Below are positions 1-12,335 of a DNA stretch of 64,000 nt, one piece after another. The position numbers and the translations under genes are program-made. The stretch lies in contig JAEHOE010000033.1 of assembly GCA_016858145.1 (NCBI GenBank), positions 248,001-312,000 on the forward strand, written 5' to 3'. The notes under the pieces were generated by a model, which saw only the letters and a list, made by a program, of their open reading frames with translations, did no database searches and was not told the origin of the DNA. This DNA is from Edaphochlamys debaryana. Its lineage: Eukaryota > Chlorophyta > Chlorophyceae > Chlamydomonadales. Numbering within the stretch: position 1 is the stretch's first letter; each line of letters begins with the position of its first letter.

Positions 1-168
1 AGGGGAGGGGAAGGGAAGGAGGGGGCCGGGGAGGAACGGGCGTCCGTCGAGGGAGGCTGGGGCATGAAGGGAGGCGACGGGGTCGCAGCCTCCACGGCAA
101 GGGGGATATGGAGCGCACGGGATCTGTATGCTCCACCACGACCCGGCCCTCCCTTCCCGCCGCCTCAG

Positions 169-3100
169 AACGAGGTACGGCCGATCAAGGCCATCTCAGC
201 AGATCGCCGTACGATCAGCTTCAACACACCCCTTCAGTTCCTTCACTACGGGTGAGGGTCTTGGAATGCCGCGGTACGGCGGGGTCGTGTAAAGGCACCA
301 GTGGCGGGCCCTCTTTTCAGAGCCTCTCGGGCCCTGTCCTCTCTTGCCATCCTTCACCCTCACCTCCTCCCCCCTATCCCTCTCCCCCCCCCTGTCAGGG
401 GCCCTGAGTACCAGACCGAGGTGGTCCTCCTCTCCCGCTCCATCCTGTTCCAGGGCTCCCCCGCCGCCGCCATGCAGGGGCAGCGGGCGGGGGGGCACGT
501 GCGCATGGAGACCAAGGTGGGGGGGGAGGAGGGGGAAGAGGGGGGAGGAGGGGGGAGGAGATAGGTAGGGGAACGGGAAGACAGGGAGACGGGTGAATGG
601 CGGGAAGCAACGGGGTTCTTGACTGAGCAGGGACGGTGCGACAGCCGGAGCGCCAAGCTGGCCACAGAGAGGGGGGCTGCATGTCTTGACACGCGATGAT
701 CGCGGCGACGGCCCCCCGCAAACTCAGGTACGGCCAACCAACCTCTCCCCCCACCCCCCCAGAACGCCCGCATCCGTGGCGCCATGGCGTACCGCATGGG
801 GCAGCAGTACGAGATCGGCAGGTGGGGGGGGAGGGGGGCTCGTGGGGGGGGCTTGGGGACTGATGGGGGGTGGGGTGTTGAGTGGTGGCTTATCGTGGCC
901 CCCCCGCCCATGCAAGGCACGTGTCCTCCGCTCCGAGTGTTCGTGCTCGATGCTGCATGTGAGCCGGCCTCCCCAGTGCTCAAGACCTGGACCCAACGAC
1001 CCCCTCCCCGAGCCCCCGTCCCCCCCCCTCCTAATCCCTCCCCGAGTCCCCGTCCCCCCCCCTCCTAATCCCTCCCCCGTCCCCCCCCCCCCTCCTAATC
1101 CCTCCCCATCGCTCCCTCTCTCCCCCCCACCCCCCCACAGCTACCCCTTCCACTTCCACATGGCCGGCAACGGCACGCTGGCCGGCACCTACATGACTGA
1201 CAACTCGGTGTACAACTCGTACTGGCGGGGTGCGTGCGTGCTGTGCGTGCTGTGTACGTGCGTGTGCGGTGTATGCGTGCGTGCTGCGCATGAGGAGTCC
1301 CAGGCAGCCCCGTCAACGCCCTCTCCGCACCCTCACCCGCCTCACCTCCCCCTCCTGTCCCCACGGCCCGCCGCAGCCTACACGGTGCACGGCACGCACA
1401 GCATGCTGGTCGCCAACAACACCGCATTCCACGTGCACGGCTCGGCCTTCTATATCGAGGTGCGTGACACGCGTGCTGTGCTTTGCATGTTCATGCAAGC
1501 CGCTCGAGGGGCCCTCACGCCTCACTCCTTAACCACCCCCAAAATGCCAACTCTCAACCTCCCAACCGCCCAACCTCCCAACCGCCAACCGCCAGGACGG
1601 CATCGAGGAGCGAAACTTGTTCTCGTCCAACTTCGCCGGCTATGTGCACCCGCTGGGTCGGGTCGACCCCTGCTCCGAGAACGGGTCGGTGTTCGATGCG
1701 CCCATCATCAAGCAGGTGGGGGCTGAGGGAGGGCAAGGGCTGCATGGCTTGAGAGTGCTGCATCCTCACTTCCTTGCTTGGGCCGCCCGGCTGGCTGGCT
1801 CCGAACACCTCCAGGCAACCGCCCTTCAACCCCTCCTTCCTGCCCCCTCCCCCCTCCCCCCTTCTCCCCCCCCAGAGTGCGACGCTCCTGCAGCCGGCCG
1901 ACTGGGCCGCGTCCGGCTTCTACATGAGGTGGGGAGGAGGGGGTGGCAGCTTGTGATCTTGTACCATGGAATGGTGGAGGGAAGGGGGCACGTGGCATGT
2001 GGGGATCCCCCCCCTCAGTTATGTGACGGGAAGACCAGCTTGTTCAGTCCTCCCGCTCGCCCCGCTCTGCCCCCCATTCCGCCGCACCCCACGCCGCCCT
2101 CGTCTCTGCCCCCCCCCTGCCCCCCAGCAACCCCAACAATGACATGATTGGGAACGCCGCCAGCGGGGGGGTGAGCGGCTTCCTCATCGTGCGCCTGGAG
2201 CGACCCATCGGGGTGAGGGGGGGGGGGGGGGTAAGGGGTGAACGGGGGGAAGGGGGTGAGGGGGGGGGGGCAAGGAGGAAGGTTAAGGTGGGGAGGTGGG
2301 AAGGGTTGTTCAACCAAGTACACCCCCCTTGTGAGGACCACTCCCTCCTCTACGCCTTCTCCCACAACCCACCCGCCCAACACCCCCCTCCACCCCCTCT
2401 CTCCGCCCCCCTGCAGCTCAACCGCGCCTCCCCCCTGGAGCCCTACAAGCGACCCGCGGGCCGCATCGAGGGCAACAGCGCCCACTCCAGCGGGTACCAC
2501 TGGGGGGAGGCGGCCACGGTCTACGCAGGGGGTGAGCGGGGGGGAGGACAGGGGGGGCCAGGGGTGGAGGGGGCAGGTGGGGACAGGGGGTGAGGGCAGA
2601 GACACACAGCGGGTGAGGAGTTAGGGAAGAGCAGAGGGAGACAGGGGGTTGACGGCGACAAGCAGGGGGGCGTGGGCTGAAGGTGGCCGCCGCGTAGGGG
2701 GGCACCCTGAAACCGCTCTCAACCGCCAACCGCCAGCTGCCCAACCGCCAACCGCCAACCGCCAGGCATGCTCAAGTTCCAGGACGCGCCCAACGACAAC
2801 CAGCTCATGTACTCGATCACGAGATCCACCTTTGACCCCAGGCAAGGCGGGGAAAGGGACTGGGGGGAGCGGGAAGGGTACGTGGGGAAGGTTTTGGGAA
2901 AGGAAGCGTGCGGGTAGCAGACGCGTGATGATGAACATGCTTTTAGAGTCCACGCTCCCCCAGTGCTGCGTCTGCCTCCAGACTTTGTCGATACTACATG
3001 TTGACATCCCCTTTTCCCATGTGCCCCGCCCCCCCTTCGACCTGAAAGGGACCCCAACAATCCAGACAAGGAGCTCAGCTTCCTGATCAAGAACACCAAG

Positions 3101-5996
3101 GTACGGCGCCGTACTTTTTCCGTACCAACCGTGCCCGCAAGTCCTGGGGCTCGTCGCACGTGGATCCAGTTCCCAAAACTCTCTCACTCAGCAACCCCAA
3201 CTCCCAACGCCCAACCGCCACCCCAGGTCTGGCTAGGCGGCGCGTCCATCTCAACCTATGGCGACCGCTTTGTGGTGGGGCGGGGCGGTGGGGGGGTGGG
3301 GTTGAGGGCTGGAACGGGGGCGTGGGCAAGGAGGGTTGGAAAGGGGATGAAGGTTTGTCGAGGGACAGGACGGGGCCCAGGGGTCGAGCCAGGGGGAGGG
3401 AGTGGCCACGAGCCTCTCCCGGCACAAGCTTCACACCGCCCCGGCCCCGGCCCCTCTTCACCCGCGCCCGCACACAGATCGATGGTCTTCAGTCGTACGA
3501 CGGACTGATGGGTGCCAAGATCCGTGGTGATCCCAACACCCTGATGAACGCGGGTGAGGGGGGGGGCACGGAGCAAGAGTGAAGGCCGCTATCAAGCCCC
3601 CACGCCATGAACGAAATCCTCATCCGCACCCTCACCCCGCAAACTGTAAAGTGCCAACTGCCAACCGCCAACCGCAACAGACATTAAACTTAACACGGGC
3701 AACTCGGGCTATCTCACGGACCAGATCCCAGACGAGTGAGCAATGGGGAGAGATCTGGGATCGGGATATCCCGGGATCGGGGTACTTGCCCTTCCTTTAC
3801 CTCCAGCCCGCCCCGTGCCCCCATCCCCAAAGCCCTGTTTCCCCTCTTCCCCACCTTGCCCTTCGCTTTCCCTCCCCACAGTCTGCCCCTGGGCTACCGC
3901 TTCGGCCTCCAGTTCTACGATACCTTGTGAGGGGGGAGTGGGGAGGGAGGGAGGGGTTACAGAGGGAAGACAGGCCGGGGGGAATGCGCACTGTGGGAGG
4001 GGCTCTCTGGACGGGGTCTGGTGACAGGGCTGACCGGGATCTCCCCACGGGATCTCCCCTGCCCCCCCTACCCTGCCACCGCAGCTACCGCCACATGCTG
4101 AGGAACATCACGCTCAGGTACGACTGCTGCCCCCGTGGCGGAGGATGGGTAGCTGGGGGGCCCGAGCCCCCACCCTGCCGCACACACACACACACACGCA
4201 CACACACGCCGCCGTACACACCCCCGTGCGCTCCATGCCGTACGCCGTACAGGAACATCCCGTACAACCGTACGCGGGAGTGGTACGTGCAGGCGGGCGT
4301 CATCGGGCTCACCTTCTCGGACCGCTTCAAGCCCGGGCACCTGGTCTCCATGAAGGGCGTGCGGTGGGTCAACGCGACGCCGGACGCGCGCGTGTACAAC
4401 CCGCTGGTCAAGTCCGGGTCATGGAGGTCGTACAACTTCTTCGGTGAGTGGTTGACCGTTGGCGGTTGGCGTTGGTTGGGCGGATCTCTGGGGTTGATGG
4501 ATGGTTGGGCCTTCATGCGGGTAGTACCTCCGGTACCTCCCTCGGCCCCCTCCGCCATGATCTCCCCTCATCCTACCCGCTCATGCTGCATCTCTGACCC
4601 CCATCTCCCCACCCGCCCACCCCCCACACCCCACACCCCATTCCACACCCCAACCAGACGCCGACGGATCCTTCTCCGAGCGGCGCCGCCCCACCCTGCT
4701 GGCCTCGTACCACCCCACCAACAACACCGCCGCGGGGCCCACGTGCGTGCCCTCGTCAACGGTCACGTGCCCCCCCTTCAACTGGTGGCTCACGGACGAG
4801 ACCTGCTCCACCGCGCCGCCGTACGGGTGGGACAAGCGTCCGGGGCGGCGGTTGGGCCGAGCGATTCTGGATGCAGGGCGGTTGGGACGAGCGGGACCGG
4901 GAAAGAGGGCGGTTGGGGCGAGCGCTCGCGGCGGGCTCCCACCTTTCTCCCCAACCCCCCTAACGGCCCCTCGCCGCCCTCTTTCCACCCCCTCCCCTTT
5001 GCAGCAACCGTTGGAACATGATCGCCTGTGACTGGTGGGTCGGGCGGGCGTTTGTGAAGGGAGTTTTAATCAGCCGGAGAAGAGGACGACGGCCCAGGCC
5101 CGCAGGCACGCAGTCGGCAGAGCGGTCCGCGGCGATACCCCGGACCGGCCCTGACGCCCCTCCCTCCTCCCCCCCTGTCCTTCCCCCCTGTCCTCCCCCC
5201 CCTGTCAGGTACCCCTGGCGCACCGTGGCCCGCATCGCCCCCACCATCCCCGGCTACACCCTGGACGTGAGACCCTGGGGGGGGGATCGGGGTCAGGGGG
5301 CAATCGCGCAGAGCAAACAAACATTTGGGAGCAACCACGGCCCCAGCCCCTCCCCCACCCCCTCTCCCCTCCCCCCTCCTCTTGCCTCTCCCCCCCCCCA
5401 GACCGACCAGGCCGGCTGGGAGTACGAGGGCACCAGCTACTACGACGCGGGGGCGGTGGCGCAGTTCGGGCCCAAGGGGGCGGCCAGGAGGCAGACCGTG
5501 CTCACGCGCGTCGAGGTGAGGGCGGTTGGCGGTTGGGCGGTTGGGCGGCTGGGTGGTTGGTGGTTGTCTGCTCCCTCGACCCACCCTGCCCACTTTCCAC
5601 CTCTTCTTCCAGCCAGCTTCTCTCCCCTCGCTGCTCCTGCTCATCCCCCCCGTCCCCTCACCTCCCCTCACCTCCCCCCCGCCCCCTCACCTCCCCCCTC
5701 TCCCTCCATCCCCCCCCCCAGTACATCACGGGCCTCACCGGCAAGACCGGGTGGTACGTGCACTGGGCCCTGGGCGCACCCAAGGTCATGGAGATCAACG
5801 TGAGTCAGAGGGGGGAGGGGGGGTAAATGGGGCGAGGGGCCCGGAAAGCAGGGTCCCCAGGTGACTCCCAGGCCCCCACGCCAGCTCCCTCCCGTGCTGC
5901 CCACGAGACACACCCACACGCTCATACCCTCGGAATCACGCTCCCTGACACACTCATCCACCCGAACGTCCGGGATCACCCTCCTCCCCACCCCCC

Positions 5997-6034
<38 letters not shown>

Positions 6035-9000
6035 CCCCCCTGACAGATCGACACCATCCCCCGGGGCACGTCCGTCATCCTCGCCACCCGCTACCCCCCC
6101 GGCACCACCTTCAACGTCACACGGATCAACTCCTGGATCATCCCCAGTGAGTTCAGGCCGTACGGGCCGTGCATCAGGCCGTACACCGGGCCGTACAACC
6201 GCATCAACTCCCAGCTCCCAACTCCCAACCCCCGATTCCAACGCCCAACCGCCTACCCCCGTCCCTCGCAGGTGACTTCCTCAGGCCCGCCAATAATTTG
6301 GCTGCCGTACTAAACAGCCCAACCGCCGAGCTGTACTTCTTCGACGGCAAGGTGCTGTACGTCAAGCTCATCGACACGTGAGTGTTCGCGGATGCCGTAT
6401 CCCGTACGCGGGACGTTTCTGCGGGATGGTCAGACAGGCGCCAGAGGCCGAGGCGCACCAGCGCTTGCGCCAGAGTGCCTGCCCCCTCCCAACCCCACCC
6501 TTGCAACCCTCTTCATCTTCTCCCCCCTACCAAAACCCTTCCTCGACCTCTTCTTCCCCCCCTAATCCTCTGTCGAGACAGCTACGAGCAGCCCTACCCC
6601 GGCCGACCCGCCGTGTCCATCCCGGGGGGCGTGTCGGTGCCCGGCACCCGTTGGGGCGACTACCGCTACCGGGTGGGGTGGGGGGCAGGGGTGGGGAGAA
6701 GGGGGGCTCTTGGGGGGTTCTTAGTTGCCTCGTGGTTCGTTTCGTGCGCATGCTGCTCACCCTAGACCTGGTAGCTCCCGGTGGGACCCCACCGTCTGAC
6801 CACTCGCTCCCGCCCTCCTCCCCGATACCCCCCGCCTGCCCCCCCCCCCCCCAGATCGAGGCCCGCTTCCGCTCCTGCGCCACCTCCCCCGCCCCCGTGC
6901 AGAACGGCAAGAACTTCGCGGCCCAGTTCTGTGCCATGAACGTGAGGGGGGGGAGGGGGGGGAGGGGGGGGAGGGGGGGGGAGGGGGGGGGGAGGGGGGG
7001 GAGGGGGGGGGAGGGAGGGGAAGGAGAGGGGAGGGAGGAGTCATACAGGATGCAGTGGGCCGTACGGTCCTGGCGCTGGATTGGATCGGCTCTCCCCTTT
7101 GCACCCCCATGTCGCTACCCATCCTTCCCGGTGCCAACCCTCCTCCTGTACTCCTTCCCCTTACTGCCTCCCCTTCCCCCTCTCCCCTCCCCCCCCCTCT
7201 CTCCCCCCTGACAGGGCACGGTGGACGACTTCCTCCCCCCCGCCATCACGGCGGCGTACGACCAGTGGCCCCTGCCCTCCTGCCAGGAGGTGGCACCGCC
7301 CTGTGAGGGGGGGGAGGGGGGAGGGGGGGAGGAGGGGGAGGGGGGAGGGGGGGAGGAGGGGGAGGGGGGAGGGGGGGAGGGGGGGAGGAGGGGGAGGGGG
7401 GAGGGGGGGAGGGGGGGAGGGGGGGAGGGGGGGAGGGGGGGGAGGAGGGGGAGGGGGGGGGAGGGGGAGTAGGCCCTGCCGTGTGCGTCCCGCTCTGGGG
7501 CTCGAGGCGCCTGTGGCCTGGGAAGCGGGGGAGCGGCTTAGTCACCTCGGTGTTAAGCTGGATGGCGCATATCCCCTCTTCCCTCCAGCTCGACTCCTCC
7601 CCCTCCCCCCACTACTCGCTCCCGCTAACTCTCAAACACCCTACAACCCCACCCCACCACCCCACCACCCCACCCACAGTCTCGGTGTGCTCCGCGCTCG
7701 GTGTGCCGGCCGCCAACTGCACCTGCACCGCACTGGCGGCCGCGGGGCGGTGCGGCGACACCAACCGCACGGGGCCCTTTGTGGCGGGGGCCTCGGCGGA
7801 GCTGCGGGCGCTGGTGCTCAAGACGCAGGTAGGGGGGGGGAAGGGGAAGACATGTAAGGGGGGGGAAGGAGGGAGTGGGGAGGGAAGGGAACGGCAGACC
7901 TGCGGGTTCCGGTGGATTAAGATGCAGGTGTGTAGGGGAGGAATATAGGAGGGAAGGGGACGGGGAGGACAGTGGCGTTGATTATTGAAAAGGGGGTAGC
8001 AGCGCCCCTCTGCTATGCCGCCCCCCTCACCTCAACCGCTTGTTGCCCCTTTCATCCCCTCCTCCCCTCCACCCCTCCTTCTCCCCTTCCCTCTCCTCCC
8101 CTCCCCTCAGGGTTTCTGCTCGGTCACGTGCAAGCGCTGTACGGAGGGGCAGCCCACGTGCGTGGACATGCCCATGCCATCCGGCCTGGCCAGCGAGTTC
8201 GGTGGGTTTCAGCTCGAGGCTGTCGACACACACACAGCTCGAATGGGTTTGGGCTTTGGGCACTCCCACCTCCCACAGACATGGCTTCACGCAGTTGCGC
8301 TCGCAAGGTCGCGGCACCGTGATACGCACGCGCATTGGTATCACGCACTGAGATCAAGATGCCAAGCATCCCAAGTCGACATTCCAAGCATCCTCTCACT
8401 TCGTCTTCGCAACCCCACCCCACCCTTGGCAGGCAACCGCACGTGCCCCCAGATGGTGAACCCCGGGTACTGCTACGAGGTGGGCCCCAAGGGCTACTGC
8501 GGGGCCACGTGCGGCGTGTGCAACAACCGGGGCCTGCCCTGCACCGACATGGTCAGCCGAACGGGTGAGCACGTGTGGGGTTTGGGGGGGGAAGGGGGGG
8601 GGTTAAAGGGGAACGCGTGGGTGTTTTGTGATGCGTGGGTGTGGTATGCATCGGCCGGGGCCTGCCCTGCACCGACATGGTCAGCCGAACGGGTGAGTGT
8701 AGGGGAGTGTAGGGGGAGGGGGAGAAGAAGGGAGGGAGAAGACGGGGAAAGCGGAGGATAAAGAAGATCGTGGTGCGTGGGGAGGTCGGGTGCAACAGCC
8801 CAGCGAGTTGGGAGGGAGAGGCAGAAGAACAAGGACGGGGAGAGGAGGGCCAGGGAAAAAGGGGGTGGTATGCAGGCCTATCCTTACCCCTCCATCACCA
8901 CCCCAACAGACCCCTGACAAGTCTCCCCCCTTCCCCGGCTCCCCCCTACACCCCCATCCCCCAACCCCCCCCACCACCACCAGACGACTGGAACTGCACT

Positions 9001-11214
9001 GACCTCAAGTCCTGGGGCTCATGCAACTCCGACTGGGTGCTGCGCGCCAAGTACTGGTGGGGCCTTGGGGGGGACGCGCTTGGGGATCGGGATCGTGGGT
9101 AGGGGTGTAGCTGTTGCCCCTCCTGCTCGGAGTGGCTGCCGTGTGCGCTGTCAGGGAGGGGGTCCGAGCCACGGACCGCACAATCCGGCACTCCGGCCTC
9201 GCCACCCGAGCCGTGGCGTCCACCGCCCCCTCCCTTTCTCGACCCCGCCCCCTCCCTTCCCCGGCTCGCCTCCACAGCCGGGCCACCTGCGGCGCCTGCG
9301 CCGGCCCCCCGCCGCCGCCCTCGCCGCCGCCCCGGCCGCCCATGCCCCCCCTGCCCAACCTCTACCCCTCCTCCTTCGACACAACCGCCGAACCGAACGA
9401 CGGTTACCGCATGTACTACGAGGAGTCGGACCCGCCCGCGTCAACCGACCCAACGGTGAGATTTCGTACGGCGAGATGACGTACTGCGCTGCACGCTCGA
9501 ACCAACTACCAACCGCCATGCAAATCCCCAAACCCACAACCGTCCCCCCCTCCAGGTGGTTTACGCCTTCGGCGACCCCTCCGCGGCCTATGGCGGCACC
9601 AAGGGCGGCCTTATGGTCAACGTGATCAAGCGGCCGGGGATCTACGACTGGCACGTGCAGCTGCTGGTGGGGCCCGGGGTGGGCCCGGCCGGGGCCTGCG
9701 GTGGGCCTGCGGTGTGACACGGGTCCCACACAGCAGCTCCGTGCGAGAATGGGCTGCCATCCCTTCCCTCACCTCCTCTCCCGTCCGCTCGTGTCGCCTT
9801 ACCTCCCCCGACCAATCAAACCCCTCTCAACAATACCCTCCCGAGCCAGCCAGCCGCGCTCGCACCTCAACCCCCTCACGCCCACCACCCACCCACCCAC
9901 CCCTTTCCTCACCCCAGGGCCCCGAGTTCGAGGTCGAGACCGGCAAGCTGTACACCTGGTGCCTGTGGATACGCCTGGCCAGCGACTCGCCCGCCGCAAC
10001 CACAACCAACTGGTTCGTGCTGCAGGTACGGCGAGAATATGCACGGGAAGCGTGCGATCAATCCCTGTGACTTCGCGTCAAAACACACACGCCTTGGCCC
10101 CCCCCCCCCGCTTTCACACACCCTTCCTCCACCCCCCAGAACATGACCACGTGGGAGTGGCTGGGCGCCAAGGAGTTCACAATCACACGCACGTGGGCCG
10201 AGTACTGCCTTAGTAACGTGGGCAAGCCGGCTGACAAGGCCATGTACAAGCACATCGCGGGGTGAGTCACGCCGTGGGCCTGATTGGGGCCCTGGTTGGG
10301 GCTTTGTTGGGGCTTTGTTGGGGCCTGGATCTAGGGTGCGGTGGACAGCACAGTGCGGGGTGGATGGCGCGGTATGCGGGCTCGGGTTGAGGTCCGAGTG
10401 TGGGCCGGTGTGGGCCTGGTCAGGCCCTGGGCCTGGTCGGGGCCTGGGGCTGGAATGCGCGTCCTCCCTTTCCCCACACCCTTCTCTCCTCAAGGAATGA
10501 CTCCTGGGTTGAGCAGACGGAGGCCCCACCCTTCCCTTGCAATGTAGTGACCTTGAAAGAAGGAATTACTAAGCCCCCCATCTCCCCCTCTCGTGATCCA
10601 GGTTCCGGATCATCATGGGCGACGTCGAGGCGAAATGGCACATCGACAACGTGCGGCGGCTTATGACTAATGCCCCCTCGCCGCCACCCGCCGGCAGCGC
10701 GTCCGCCCGCCTGGCCGCTGCGCCCGTCGAGCAGCCCGCCCAGGACCTAACCGAAACCCCAACCGTAACCGACACCACAAGCACGGCCGTAACAACCGAC
10801 GCCGTGCCGGCGGTTGCCGTACCCGAGTCTGCCTCAAGCTCGGACGCGAGCACCAGCGCCGACGCCGCGACCTCGACAACCGACACCAACGGTAACAACG
10901 ATAACGGTAATGGCAACGGCGGCGGCGGCGGCTCGGTCCCGACGGCGGCTGTCGTGGCGGCGGCGGTGGTTGGCGGCGCGGTTGCGGCGGCGGTTGCGGC
11001 GGTTGTGGCAGTTGTGCTGGTGCGCCGCCGAAGCCGGAGCCGTTCCCTTGTGGCCCCCGAACCCTCCGGCGCCGCCGCCCTCGCCAGCGGCCTCATCAGC
11101 ACTGGTGCCAAGGGCAGTGCCCAGGGTAGCGGCGGCGGCGGCGGCAGGGAGGTGGCGCTGGCGGAGCGCAATGCCGTCGTGCCGCTGCCGGTCGAGCCGG
11201 CCGGTAGAGCCTAG
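169..11214 (+). CDS. PKHD1/CEMIP-like beta-helix surface protein with ShKT-type modules, 3' part
   Basis: About 36 exons (roughly 1,290 codons) are visible, with the 5' end outside the window. The first exons (169-251, 399-516, 763-821, 1141-1229, 1377-1459, 1596-1715) encode motifs of the right-handed beta-helix region in fibrocystin/PKHD1L1 and CEMIP/TMEM2 proteins: EYQTEVVLLSRSI, MAYRMGQQYEIG and YPFHFHMAGN, then histidine- and asparagine-rich rungs. Exons at 7680-7828, 8111-8211, 8433-8564, 8994-9056 and 9278-9455 form cysteine-rich modules. The last contains the ShKT-like CRATCGAC ending and runs into a [12 protein letters not shown] hydroxyproline-type linker. Exons 9556-9666, 9918-10025, 10140-10261 and the start of 10602-11214 resemble a CBM4/9-like jelly roll (YDWHVQLL, YTWCLWIRL). 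The last exon ends in an Ala/Val transmembrane helix followed by RRRSRSRS, so the topology is probably type I with the bulk outside the cell. Intron 2842-3048 has a GC donor. The family call is firm for the beta-helix and weaker for the CBM. A G8 domain would lie upstream and is not seen. Confidence 0.8.
4182..4210. repeat. (CA)n microsatellite in an intron
   Basis: A short run of CA dinucleotides with interspersed CGCA lies in the intron between exons 4085-4117 and 4253-4443 of the surface-protein gene. Confidence 0.85.
5998..6031. repeat. 34-nt poly-C tract next to a 3' splice site
   Basis: An uninterrupted run of C occupies the polypyrimidine region of the intron whose acceptor TGACAG ends at 6046. 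It is the longest homopolymer in the window, so its true length is uncertain in any sequence read. Confidence 0.9.
6942..7030 (+). repeat. G-rich (GGGGGGA)n tract at a 5' splice site
   Basis: Directly after the donor of exon 6855-6941 the intron is a tandem array of GGGGGGA/GGGGGGGGA blocks. Many G4 runs make an RNA or DNA G-quadruplex likely by composition. Confidence 0.85.
7303..7470 (+). repeat. G-rich minisatellite of GGGGGGAGG/GGAGGAGGGGGA units at a 5' splice site
   Basis: About 165 nt of almost pure purine starts at the donor following exon 7215-7302. It consists of imperfect 9-21 nt units, potentially quadruplex-forming on the coding strand. It carries no coding content although frames stay open on both strands. 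Confidence 0.85.
8527..8697 (+). repeat. Duplicated exon end plus donor site (43 nt, spacing 128)
   Basis: Positions 8527-8569 (end of the exon with LPCTDMVSRTG plus GTGAG) recur exactly at 8655-8697. Between them lie the G-rich start of the intron and a GTG-rich stretch (GGGTGTTTTGTGATGCG near 8629). The second copy has no acceptor in front of it, so it is not a normal exon. Using its donor would retain intron sequence. Confidence 0.85.
10262..10601 (+). repeat. Intron with GGGGCTTTGTT and GGGCCTGG short tandem units
   Basis: The last intron of the surface-protein gene holds degenerate direct repeats of TTGGGGCTTTG (about 10288-10325) and GGGCCTGG/GGCCTGGTC (about 10412-10452). No coding or RNA signal was seen in it. 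Confidence 0.6.
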
Positions 11215-12263
11215 GAGGCCAGGCGACACGGCCGCGGCCTACGGTAATGATGTGTGGTGCGTTGGCAACCGAAACGGAGCTTATGATGGAGATCCATCAA
11301 TGGACAGGGGGCCTCTGTGAGCTCGGTCTCCTCTGCGAACGGGATGGTGGATGGATTTTGCGTGGGTACCGTACTTTGGAACGGGACTGGGGAAGGGCAC
11401 AGCTGGCTTGTACATAGCGTTACGCCGGGGGTATTGTTACCCTCGGGGGCTGCACGTGAGAGCATGCGTGCAGTAGGATGTGCGTTTGGCTCTGCGCCTG
11501 GAGCGGCGCAGGCCCGATACTTCTTCTGTTGGTCTGGAGTTCCGGACAGCACATTGCAACATGTGTGCGTCCGAGCGTGAGCTTACCGTGATGCTTATAG
11601 TCATAGCTTGTTGGAATTGAGTTGGGAAGAAGCCGTGTGATTGATTGCGTGTGCCCTGAAGATGTGCCGGCGCTCTGCGCCCAATTAAAGTTGTACGGCT
11701 CAAGAGCTGCATGTGATCACTTTGGTAGAGCGGGCTTACAGGATTGCCCTTGTGACGCGTGCGCGGTTCCAACCATGCTAGGCGGCTGAGGCGAAGCGAA
11801 CCCGTGATCAAGCGGACACGAAGGATGCCTACCCCTGTTGACTTGAGGGTCAACCAGGGCGTGGTGAGATGCGGGGGGCACAACCCTGCGTGCCTTCTTT
11901 AGGCGATTCATCCGACGCAGTTCATTCGGTGTGCTGTCTGCCCGCGCACCGGACACCACCGTGTCGTCGGCTGCCACTTTTGGCCATTCATTCGTTGCTA
12001 GCTACCGGTACCGGTAGTCGGGATGCTGTTCCTAGCCGCGCATTCCGAAATGATTTGCCACCCGGCTGCTCTGATGCTGCTGAGGCGCAGCTGCTTGACG
12101 GCCCCTGCGATGCAAGCGTGGCTGCTTGTGGGGTGCCGTAGTTGGCGGCGTTGTTAGTGGTAAGGCTGAGGCCCAACTGCTGGTTGGATTCAGATTTCAG
12201 CGCCTTTCCGTACGGCCGTTTGCCGTATTACTGCGGCGCTGCAAGGCGCTGCGGAGGGCGGCG

Positions 12264-12268
12264 TGTAA
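12264..12268 (+). terminator. TGTAA polyadenylation signal of the surface-protein gene
   Basis: TGTAA is the standard chlorophyte poly(A) signal. This copy lies about 1.05 kb after the TAG stop at 11212-11214. The 3' UTR between (11215-12263) shows no long frame that resembles a protein. Confidence 0.6.
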
Positions 12269-12330
12269 CGCAGCGCCCGCGCGGACCCATCCATACCGGG
12301 CCCGCCACCCCCAGCTGCAAGGAGAGAGGA

Positions 12331-12335
12331 TTACA
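12331..12335 (-). terminator. TGTAA polyadenylation signal of TOP6A
   Basis: TTACA on the + strand reads TGTAA on the - strand, about 960 nt past the TOP6A stop. It lies only 62 nt from the opposing signal of the surface-protein gene, so the two transcripts probably end almost back to back. Confidence 0.55.
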
